64,000 nt of DNA from Enhydrobacter aerosaccus (lineage in GTDB: Bacteria; Pseudomonadota; Alphaproteobacteria; Reyranellales; Reyranellaceae), in contig CAIKZO010000062.1 of NCBI GenBank assembly GCA_903832005.1, forward strand, positions 23,950-87,949, in the 5' to 3' direction. The notes under the pieces are model-generated. The model searched no databases. It was not told the origin of the DNA and saw nothing but the letters and a program-made list of their open reading frames with translations. Every line of letters starts with the position of its first letter. Positions within the stretch are counted from its first letter, which is position 1. A program made the translations under genes and the position numbers. Positions 57,319-64,000 of the stretch are shown here, one piece after another.

Positions 57319-58131
57319 TCAGCGGTGCTCCTGCCGCGCCTTGCGGATCGCGGCCACGGTCTCGACAACGATCCGGTCGACGCCGAGTTGCCCCAGCGCT
57401 GCGGTCGAGCCGCGCGGATCGCCGGAGATGCCGGTCGCGGCGCCCGCGGGTTGGTCGAGTCTGTCGGTGCGCACCATGGAAGGATCGATCGCCATCAGAA
57501 GAGAAGTGTCGGCGGCGCCAGCATGTTGTCCGATTGCGGCGTCGCTGAGGCCCTTGGCCTTCAGCGCCTGTACATACTCCGTCTGCGTCACTTTGTAATA
57601 CGCTTCGATGAAGTGGGCGCGCACCGCGGTGCCGGCCCATTCGCGGTTGAGCGCCGCCGCGACGTCGCGCAGGTCGGTCTGATAGCCGCCGTGATCGCCG
57701 ATCAGCACGACATGGAGAAAGCCCGCCTGCCGGAAACTGCGCGCCGCCCCTTCGAGCATGGCCTTGAAGGCGGCCTCCGGGATCGAGATCGTGCCCGGAT
57801 AGCGCATATGTCCGACGGGCGGCGAGATGCTGCCCTCCGGCACATAGGCCACGACCGGCGCCACCAGCGTGTCGCCCAGGCTGGCCGCGATCCGCCCGGC
57901 CAATACCTTGGCCCGGACATTATGCTTGCCGACCGCCATCTGCGGGCCGCTCTGCTCGGTGCCGCCCACCGGCACGATGATGGTGGTGGCGCCCGTCTTC
58001 ACCGCGTCGCGCACCTCGGTCCAGGTCAGGTCTTCGAGATAGACGCTGGGCTGGGCGGCGTGGCCCGCGGCCGCGGCGCCGAGCCACGCGCCGACACTGC
58101 AGACGACCGCCAGGAGAGAAGGAAAACGCAT
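57319..58131 (-). CDS. Exported creatininase family protein
   Basis: This 270-residue protein has a signal peptide (to about residue 26, AGHAAQ), unusual because creatininase itself is cytoplasmic. The fold is visible in IIVPVGGTEQSGPQMAVGKHN (metal Glu and His), GHMRYPGTISIPE, VVLIGDHGGYQTDLRDVAAAL and GAADTSLLMAIDP. It is probably a metal-dependent amidohydrolase acting in the periplasm. It lies between a GT-A-like gene and a propeller gene and is likely co-transcribed with both. Confidence 0.87.
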   Translation of the reverse strand: MRFPSLLAVVCSVGAWLGAAAAGHAAQPSVYLEDLTWTEVRDAVKTGATTIIVPVGGTEQSGPQMAVGKHNVRAKVLAGRIAASLGDTLVAPVVAYVPEGSISPPVGHMRYPGTISIPEAAFKAMLEGAARSFRQAGFLHVVLIGDHGGYQTDLRDVAAALNREWAGTAVRAHFIEAYYKVTQTEYVQALKAKGLSDAAIGQHAGAADTSLLMAIDPSMVRTDRLDQPAGAATGISGDPRGSTAALGQLGVDRIVVETVAAIRKARQEHR

Positions 58132-58148
58132 GACGCCGGCCGGATCTT

Positions 58149-59168
58149 CTAGACGCGCTCGGTCAGTCTGATCCGGCGCACGCCGAAGAGCTTGCGATAG
58201 AGCGGCCGCAACTTTTCCTTGGCGACGTTCTTGGCGACACCCGGCACGACGATCGTGAAGAACGCCACGATCTTGGATAGCCACAGCGGCGTGCCCTCGA
58301 CCACCTGGCGCATCTTCAGCACCTCGGCGCGATAGCGCCAATGGTCGGTGTAGTCGTTCACGAAATGCGGGATCAGCGGATGGACCACCCGCACCGGCAC
58401 CGTCGCGCGGTGGTTGGGACTGGGCGGCGGCGGATTGGACACGATGCAGCTGCCGCCAAAGACGTCGAGCCGGTGGATCTCCTGGTAGTAGTTGAACGGC
58501 GCCATGATGATGTCGTCCTCGGGCAAGGCGTCGAGCCCTGCCCGCGCCATGGCCATCGACATGATCGGCTCTTCGTTGGCATGGCCGCGCAGCCGCACCA
58601 GCTTCCATTCGTCGTAGTGCGTCTCGAGCTCGCGCGCGTCGGCATAGACCGCTGTCGCCTTCGGGCCGGGCTCGAGATAGTAGATGCCGCCGTTGAACTT
58701 GGGCAGCGACGCCACGCCGCTGTGCCGGCACATCTCGACCACGTCGCCGCACCACAGCCCATCCGAGATCTGCTCGCCCTGGATGGCGACAGCGCGGCCG
58801 GCAAAGCGATCGAACACCGGGTTCAGCGGCCCCATGACCAGGCAATCGGAATCGATGAACAGAGTCTGCGCGGCCGGCGCCAGCTCGTCGAGATGGAGCT
58901 TGGCGGAGAACGCCACGCCCAGCGCGCCCACCGGCAGCCGCAGCAGCTTCACGTTGGCGAGGTCGGCCGGCATCGGATCGTCGAGATCGGTGATGATGTG
59001 GAAGGCGATGCCGCTGTCGCGGTTCCAGACGTTGAACGAGCGGGCGAGGTTGATCGCCATGCGCAGGTAGACGCTCTTGGTCGTCGCCAGGGTGATCACG
59101 GCGCGCCCGGCGGACACGGTCCTCTCGGGGGCCGCGACGGGCGTCCCTGGACTATTCAGCTCGTTCAA
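58149..59168 (-). CDS. GT-A-like (nucleotide-diphospho-sugar transferase fold) protein
   Basis: This 339-residue protein has a Rossmann-like start (RAVITLATTKSVYLRMAINLARSF) and the DxD-type motif in QTLFIDSDCLVMGPL, followed by LPKFNGGIYYLEPG, a pattern of glycosyltransferase families with a GT-A fold (GT8-like). A C-terminal hydrophobic stretch (IVAFFTIVVPGVAK) could attach it to the membrane. The acceptor is unknown. It is the first gene of the GT-creatininase-propeller unit. Confidence 0.72.
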   Translation of the reverse strand: MNELNSPGTPVAAPERTVSAGRAVITLATTKSVYLRMAINLARSFNVWNRDSGIAFHIITDLDDPMPADLANVKLLRLPVGALGVAFSAKLHLDELAPAAQTLFIDSDCLVMGPLNPVFDRFAGRAVAIQGEQISDGLWCGDVVEMCRHSGVASLPKFNGGIYYLEPGPKATAVYADARELETHYDEWKLVRLRGHANEEPIMSMAMARAGLDALPEDDIIMAPFNYYQEIHRLDVFGGSCIVSNPPPPSPNHRATVPVRVVHPLIPHFVNDYTDHWRYRAEVLKMRQVVEGTPLWLSKIVAFFTIVVPGVAKNVAKEKLRPLYRKLFGVRRIRLTERV

Positions 59169-59581
59169 AGCACCGCCCGCCTTCCCAAATGCGACCGGGG
59201 AACGCTTCCCCGCCCGTCAAGCGCCCCTCGGAAAACCCTACGCTGCCGACCTCGACGGCGGCAACTTCTTTCCACCGGCTTCCCGCCCTGTCGGGAAGCC
59301 TTGAACGCCGATGGCATATGGCTTTTACGCGATTCTTCCCGGTTCCCGCCACACCCCCCTCCGCCAGTGATTGCCCGGGGTTCCCGGACGCCAACCCTTT
59401 GATCCGATCGGAAAGCCCGCATCTTGTCGTCGCTCGAGGAGCCCGAAGGCTCTCGCTCGAGGGCGACACGGCGCGGCGCGCGGATGTCTGTTCATGACCC
59501 CTACCTACACTCCCTTTTTGGAATCGCGTATTACGGTCGTTATATAAGGGGCAAAGAGGCACCGGCTCGGATCGGAACCAA
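59169..59581. other. 413-base gap with two hairpins and a promoter, no gene seen
   Basis: No convincing coding frame is present. A perfect 9-bp stem (GGCTTCCCG/CGGGAAGCC, 59277-59300) and an imperfect cruciform (59427-59466, core GAGCC-CGAA-GGCTC flanked by CTCGAG on both sides) are present, followed by the AT-rich promoter of the DUF3592 gene. The first half may also hold the minus-strand promoter of the GT-A-like gene. Confidence 0.6.
59518..59546 (+). promoter_or_regulatory. Candidate sigma70 promoter of the DUF3592 gene
   Basis: TTGGAA (59518-59523) and TATATA (59541-59546) are separated by 17 bases, with transcription expected to begin near 59553, about 30 bases before the start codon. 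Confidence 0.55.
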
Positions 59582-60181
59582 TTGGCGCAAGCATCCGCTA
59601 TAGGCTTTTGGTCCAAAGCCCGCCCGATTTTGGCGATCGGCCTTTTTGTTCTGACCATTCCATTGCTGAATTCTCCGCCGGCTTGGCAAGCGTCTTCGCC
59701 TTTGATCGACGACATGCGTGTCATGATCGGTTCGACGGGCATTTTCCTGTTTCCAGCCGCGGGCTGGATCATCGCGGCAGGATTGCGAGACCGTTCCAAA
59801 GCCAAGGCCATTCGGTACTGGCCCAAGGTGCCCGGGATCGTTCTCACGAGTGCGGCAAAACTCGTCTACGCCGGCAGCGGCATATTTCTAAAAGCTCCCG
59901 AGGTGACATATCGATATACGGTCGCCGACCGCAGCTTTGAGAATGGCTCCATCCAGACCGCCCGCGGCGCCTACGAGGACTGGGCTTATGCAAAATCGAT
60001 TGCGGCTAAATATTCGCCCGGCACACCGGTTGACGTTTTCTATAATCCGCACGAGCCGGATGAATCCTACCTCGAGGTCGAAAGCGACACGGCTCGCCGC
60101 AAGATTGAAGTAGGGATTTTCCTTGCGGTGATGCCGATCGCGCCGGGGCTTTTTTCCCTTTGGCTGAATGTGCGGGCATGA
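59582..60181 (+). CDS. DUF3592-like membrane protein
   Basis: This 199-residue protein has three predicted helices (about residues 12-30, 48-68 and 178-195). The stretch between, PEVTYRYTVADRSFENGSIQTA and AAKYSPGTPVDVFYNPHEPDESYLE, fits DUF3592. It starts at a TTG without a strong Shine-Dalgarno. Its sequence is somewhat more AT-rich than the neighbours. Function is unknown. Confidence 0.75.
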   Translation: MAQASAIGFWSKARPILAIGLFVLTIPLLNSPPAWQASSPLIDDMRVMIGSTGIFLFPAAGWIIAAGLRDRSKAKAIRYWPKVPGIVLTSAAKLVYAGSGIFLKAPEVTYRYTVADRSFENGSIQTARGAYEDWAYAKSIAAKYSPGTPVDVFYNPHEPDESYLEVESDTARRKIEVGIFLAVMPIAPGLFSLWLNVRA

Positions 60182-60254
60182 CTGTTAGGAGCGCGGCGCG
60201 GCATGCGCGCCTTCGGTTCCGTGGCGCCAAGGGTGGCGCAACCAACAGAAAGCT

Positions 60255-62039
60255 CTACGGCGTTTCCATCAGCCTATCGAAGCCTGCAACGGTCGATACC
60301 ACCTGCGAGGACAAACGGCAAATCTCCGCCAGGTTTCCAACGAGCGCGTCATTGCCATCGACCGGCAGATGGCCTGGTGCAATGTCGTAGTCGAAGATGG
60401 CGTGACGCAGGATGCCGTGGCCCGAACCGCGAAGCTTGCGCGCGGTATAGCGTCGAACGGCTTCGGACGGGTGCGACGCGTAGCACAGAAGGTTGAGGGT
60501 GGGAGCCGCCGTCTCCGGCGTCGCCCCATTGACGCCATGACGCGTGCTTGCCGCCTCTAGGCTGCTCTGGCGCAGGGCGAAGGCGATGACCGACGCAGCG
60601 GCATCATCGATCTGGCTTCGGCCGCCGATGCAGCGGATGAGCACACGCGCGGCAGGCGGGGCAGTCGATTGAACGGCCGCCGCGGTCTCGACCTCGTCCG
60701 GCTTGTCGTCCAGGAAATCGAGGACAAGGTCGGTCCCTTCGACGATGGCCTCGATCTGGTCCGGGGAGAGGCGGTCGGCCGATCTGTCGAGTTCCGCCAG
60801 CACGATCATCCTGCCCAGCGAATCGTCGAGCCCGACTTGAGGCCCCTTTTCGTCGATCTCCGCCAACGCGACCGTGCAGGCCTCGGGCACTCCCTTGCGA
60901 ATGAGACGCCGATATATCTGCTGATACGGCTTCAACGCCGGCTCGGCCCCCAGCAAGATCTGGAGAAAGCCGAGATTCGGCACGTGCCGTCCCACCACCA
61001 GAAGGCAGATCGTGATGGGCGTCGACAGCAGCAGTCCCAGCGGTCCCCAAAGCGTGCCCCAAAACAGCGCCGACAGGATCAGGGCGAGCGGGGTAACGCC
61101 GGTCGAATCGCCGAAGATAAAGGGCTCGATGATCTGACCGAGGAAGATGTCACAGCCCATGATCCAGCCGAAGACCAGAAGCGGATGAAGCCACCCCGGC
61201 GCGACGGCGAAGGAGATGAGGGTCGGCAGGACCGCGCCCAGGGCCGCGCCGACATACGGCACGAAGCGCATCGCCCCGGCCAGCAATCCCCACAGGATCG
61301 GGTTGGGCGTTCCCAGAACGAAGAGCCCGATGCCGACGGCGACGCCAAAGCCGAAGTTCGTCAACACCTGCAGGGCCAAGACCCGGGACACGCGGCCGGC
61401 CGCATCTTCGAGCGCTTCCGATGTGGCGTGGACATCGCTGCCGCCAAACAGCCTGACGACCTGGTCGCTGATGTGATCGCGGTCGAGCAGGATGAAGATG
61501 ACGAGAATCAGGACGATGCCGATGGTCAGGAACGGATGCAGCAGAGGCAGCACGAAAGCCGCCACAGCGGCGAAGTTCGATCCGCCACTCTGGACACGAA
61601 CGACCTGCTCCACCTTGGTTCCATCCGTGGCAGCGAAGTCACTCGCGAAATCATGGGTCAGCGATGCAGTCATCGACATGAAGCGCGACAGGGGGCCGCC
61701 ACCGGCCGACAGCTCGTGGATGTCCTTGATCTTCTGCTGAAGATTCGTCTGGTAGAGGGTGAGGCTGCCGGCGACTTCAGCCATTTGCGACATGACCAGA
61801 AGCGTCAGCACGCTGACGACCGCCAGGGCCACGAAGACGACAACGGCGACGGACAGGGAAACCGGCAACAGACGCCGCAATCGCTGTGTTGCGGGCGTCA
61901 GGATAAAAGTGATCAGAATAGCCACGGCTGTCGGCAGCAGGATTTCCTGGCCGAAATACAGGGCTGCGATCGTCGCCCCGCCGACGAAAGTGTACGCGAT
62001 GGTCCGGAGTGATCTGCTTTCCGACGGCGCGGCGTTCAT
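60255..62039 (-). CDS. AI-2E family permease with long C-terminal domain
   Basis: This 594-residue inner-membrane protein belongs to the PerM/TqsA family. About eight helices span residues 10-350: GGATIAALYFGQEILLPTAVAILITFILTPATQRL, VVVFVALAVVSVLTLLVM, and the conserved GLLAGAMRFVPYVGAALGAVLPTLISF and IIEPFIFGDSTGVTPLALILSALFWGTLWGPLGLLLSTPIT. The remaining 230 or so residues are soluble and of unknown fold, much longer than in typical members. A GTG at 62081 would add 14 residues. The name does not prove autoinducer export. Confidence 0.87.
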   Translation of the reverse strand: MNAAPSESRSLRTIAYTFVGGATIAALYFGQEILLPTAVAILITFILTPATQRLRRLLPVSLSVAVVVFVALAVVSVLTLLVMSQMAEVAGSLTLYQTNLQQKIKDIHELSAGGGPLSRFMSMTASLTHDFASDFAATDGTKVEQVVRVQSGGSNFAAVAAFVLPLLHPFLTIGIVLILVIFILLDRDHISDQVVRLFGGSDVHATSEALEDAAGRVSRVLALQVLTNFGFGVAVGIGLFVLGTPNPILWGLLAGAMRFVPYVGAALGAVLPTLISFAVAPGWLHPLLVFGWIMGCDIFLGQIIEPFIFGDSTGVTPLALILSALFWGTLWGPLGLLLSTPITICLLVVGRHVPNLGFLQILLGAEPALKPYQQIYRRLIRKGVPEACTVALAEIDEKGPQVGLDDSLGRMIVLAELDRSADRLSPDQIEAIVEGTDLVLDFLDDKPDEVETAAAVQSTAPPAARVLIRCIGGRSQIDDAAASVIAFALRQSSLEAASTRHGVNGATPETAAPTLNLLCYASHPSEAVRRYTARKLRGSGHGILRHAIFDYDIAPGHLPVDGNDALVGNLAEICRLSSQVVSTVAGFDRLMETP

Positions 62040-62193
62040 CTGGTGAAGAGGCTTCAGGGTGTACCCTTCTCCGCCGGCCACCTTGGACGCCGGCGACCGA
62101 CGATTCAGGGCTTGGCGATATTAGACTTGAACAGGCATCGCACCCTTCGACAACATCGGGGGTTTCATCCTAAGCGAACGCGGCGCTGGAGAT

Positions 62194-62718
62194 TCAGTTG
62201 CTTCCGGGTTGATCGCCCCGCTTCGGTGCTCCGGTGGGGGCGATGCCGGCCAGACGGTCGGCTTCTCCGCCGGCGAATGAAAAGTGCCCGATCAGGCGGA
62301 ACATGAACGCCGTGGTCAGGCCGAACAGCAAGATACCGTTCAGTGCCTCGAGGGCGCCCATCAGCCGCCATTGATCGGCAAGATGAATGTCCGCGTGACC
62401 GTAGCTCGTCACGGCATTGAGCGAATAGAGCATCGCCGATCTGGGATCGGGCAAGGCGCCGAGCACGATATAGGCCGCGGCCCAGAAGGCACCTTCCATA
62501 CCATGCACGAGCGTGGCCAAGGTCGTGAAGGCAACCACCAGGCCGCCCGCAAGCATCGACGTCAGTCGGCGCTCATTCCTCTGCGCCCGGTAAATTGCGA
62601 CGACCACCCTGTAGACGAACTCGAGGACCCAGACGTGGAACGTCACCGTCAGCGCAATGAGGGGAACGCTCCAGAGCCAATCGGCGCTCCAGCTGGCACT
62701 CTCTCCCAGTTCCTTCAT
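62194..62718 (-). CDS. Small ion-channel family protein (two-pore-domain K+ channel-like)
   Basis: This 174-residue protein has four predicted helices: WLWSVPLIALTVTFHVWVLEFVYRVV, MLAGGLVVAFTTLATLVHG, EGAFWAAAYIVLGAL and LEALNGILLFGLTTAFMFRLI. The last two bracket a pore-loop-like SMLYSLNAVTSYGHADIHL, in which SYGHAD replaces the K+ filter TVGYGD. It fits the Ion_trans_2-like group; selectivity cannot be stated. It lies 155 bases ahead of the AI-2E-type gene on the same strand. Confidence 0.75.
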   Translation of the reverse strand: MKELGESASWSADWLWSVPLIALTVTFHVWVLEFVYRVVVAIYRAQRNERRLTSMLAGGLVVAFTTLATLVHGMEGAFWAAAYIVLGALPDPRSAMLYSLNAVTSYGHADIHLADQWRLMGALEALNGILLFGLTTAFMFRLIGHFSFAGGEADRLAGIAPTGAPKRGDQPGSN

Positions 62719-62898
62719 CTGTATCCTCGATGGGGCACTCGATGCTCGTCGGCAGGCTGCGCCTCCCGAATGCAGGAAATGTAGATATCAGATTTCTTCA
62801 TTCATGGGGGAAAGACCGCGCGGCATTCATGTCGTTCTGCACCTTCGCGAGAGCCGACGCTAAAGCCCGGCGGGCTTGCCGAGATCGGCAGCGAAACC

Positions 62899-64000
62899 TC
62901 ACGCCGCCAACGCCGGGCGTGCCTGCGGGCGGCGGTAGCTCAACGCTTCGGCGATGTGCAGGCGGCGGACGGCGTCCGAGCCGTCAAGATCGGCCAGGGT
63001 GCGGGCTACGCGGAGGGTGCGGTGCCAGGCGCGCGCCGAGAGGGCGAGGCGTTCGGCGGCGCGGGTAAGGAGTGCGCGGCCCTCGGCGTCGGGTTCGGCG
63101 ATCTGTGCCAGCAGCGCGCCGTCGGTGTCGGCGTTGCAGCGCGGCTTGGACCAGCCGCGGGCCAGGCCGGACAGGAGACCGGCGGTGGGCTCGGCCTCGA
63201 CCTCGATCAATTTGCCTTTGCGGCCGAGCGCGGCCAGCCGGTCGCGTTGAACGGCGCGGGCGGCGGCCACGCGGGCGGCGACGTCGGCGGAGCTTTCGGC
63301 CGGCGGCGGGAGGGCGAGATCGGCGGCGCCGACCGGCGGCACGTCGATGGTGAGATCGATGCGGTCGAGCAGCGGGCCCGAGAGCTTGGACTGATAGTCG
63401 GTGCCGCAGCGCGGGGCGCGGCCGCAGCCCTGGCCCGGCTCCATCAGGTGGCCGCAGCGGCAGGGGTTCATCGCGGCCACGAGCTGGAAGCGCGCGGGAT
63501 AGGTGACGTGGGCATTGGCGCGCGCCACGCTGACCCGGCCGGTCTCGATCGGCTGGCGCAGCGCCTCGAGGGTCGAGCGCGCGAACTCCGGCAGCTCGTC
63601 GAGGAACAGCACGCCGTGATGGGCGAGCGACACCTCGCCCGGCTTCGCCCGCGAACCGCCGCCGATCAGCGCCTGCAGGGTCGCCGAATGATGCGGATCG
63701 CGGAAGGCGCGGCGGCGGTTGAGACGACCATCGCCGGTCTCGCCGGCCAGCGAGCGCACCATCGTCGCCTCCAGCGCCTCGTCGGCTTCGAGCGGCGGCA
63801 ACAGGCCGGGCAGGCGCGCGGCCAGCATCGACTTGCCCGAGCCGGGCGGGCCGATCATCAGCAGGTTGTGGCCGCCGGCCGCCGCCACTTCGAGCACGCG
63901 CTTGGCGGTCTCCTGTCCCTTGATCTCGGCGAGGTCAGGATAGGAGGCGCGCGAATCGGCGAGCAGCGCTTCGGGTGCGGCCAAGGTCTGTTGGCCGCGC
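62899..64000 (-). CDS. YifB/ComM-type Mg-chelatase-like AAA+ ATPase, 5' end outside window
   Basis: The frame stays open to the right edge, so about 130-150 N-terminal residues (the Lon-protease-like domain) are missing; the TTG at 63984 is internal. The visible part begins DLAEIKGQETAKRVLEVAAAGGHNLLMIGPPGSGKSMLA (Walker A), has HHSATLQALIGGG and GVLFLDELPEF (Walker B), the zinc-like CRCGHLMEPGQGCGRAPRC segment, and the C-terminal YifB domain ending HIAEALSYR. ComM-like proteins are DNA helicases that promote branch migration during transformation. Confidence 0.94.
   Translation of the reverse strand, partial: RGQQTLAAPEALLADSRASYPDLAEIKGQETAKRVLEVAAAGGHNLLMIGPPGSGKSMLAARLPGLLPPLEADEALEATMVRSLAGETGDGRLNRRRAFRDPHHSATLQALIGGGSRAKPGEVSLAHHGVLFLDELPEFARSTLEALRQPIETGRVSVARANAHVTYPARFQLVAAMNPCRCGHLMEPGQGCGRAPRCGTDYQSKLSGPLLDRIDLTIDVPPVGAADLALPPPAESSADVAARVAAARAVQRDRLAALGRKGKLIEVEAEPTAGLLSGLARGWSKPRCNADTDGALLAQIAEPDAEGRALLTRAAERLALSARAWHRTLRVARTLADLDGSDAVRRLHIAEALSYRRPQARPALAA

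Noticed and set aside
59152..59847. Minus-strand 231-codon frame over the 413-base gap
   Set aside because: It runs through the promoter and opposite the DUF3592 gene, has no Shine-Dalgarno and no recognisable motif.

Overview
The window is high-GC, densely coded bacterial chromosome from an alphaproteobacterium. The clearest evidence is a cysteine-free Irr-type Fur protein next to fabA-fabB-fabI, an exact Irr-control-element palindrome upstream of rubrerythrin, a terminator-type leader in front of rimP-nusA-infB, and palindromic intergenic repeats of the kind common in Bradyrhizobium-like and Reyranella-like genomes. The genus cannot be fixed from the sequence; a Reyranella- or Hyphomicrobiales-like organism is a low-confidence guess. 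No rRNA, tRNA, CRISPR array, intact transposon or known defence system was seen.

Layout. 1-6.6 kb: the end of a GMC oxidoreductase, a TetR regulator, and a complete branched-chain amino-acid-type ABC importer (binding protein, two permeases, two ATPases) with a likely TetR operator in front. 6.6-8.5 kb: a lower-GC exported gene of unknown function bracketed by a decayed copy of the hslU 3' end and the intact hslU 3' end, an insertion scar. 8.5-19.4 kb: hslVU, a DadA-like oxidase, a YgjP-type metallopeptidase, a class V aminotransferase with a GMC oxidoreductase, globin, msrA, MAPEG, YihY and a 2-hydroxyacid dehydrogenase. 19.5-21.2 kb: an SH3 protein and a proline-rich TonB-like protein.

21.2-27.6 kb: an iron and redox block (DUF3501, Fe-S CCG-domain protein, rubrerythrin, irr) followed by the unsaturated fatty acid genes fabA-fabB-fabI and an exported intradiol dioxygenase. 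27.6-37.2 kb: the minus-strand translation and RNA operon rimP-nusA-ylxR-infB-rbfA-truB-rpsO-pnp with its leader and terminators. 37.3-42.5 kb: an MFS transporter, a TolA-C-like protein, trmB, a ThDP enzyme, a lipoprotein and an unknown protein. 42.5-51.5 kb: a peptide-type ABC importer with two paralogous binding proteins flanking an M20 amidohydrolase, and an NTF2-like protein embedded between the ATPase genes. 51.5-56.0 kb: hisA-hisF-hisE, a HIT protein, an exported alpha/beta hydrolase and a TauD-like dioxygenase. 56.0-64.0 kb: a minus-strand trio (GT-A-like protein, creatininase-like protein, YVTN propeller), a DUF3592 protein, an AI-2E-family permease with a long tail, a small ion channel, and the partial yifB/comM-type ATPase.

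Most of the content is housekeeping or transport. The observations most worth checking are the asymmetric ATP sites predicted for the branched-chain importer (Walker A Lys to Arg in one subunit, a degenerate signature in the other), the hslU 3'-end insertion scar, and the Irr box placed against a good rubrerythrin promoter. I did not find a convincing new defence or biosynthetic system.
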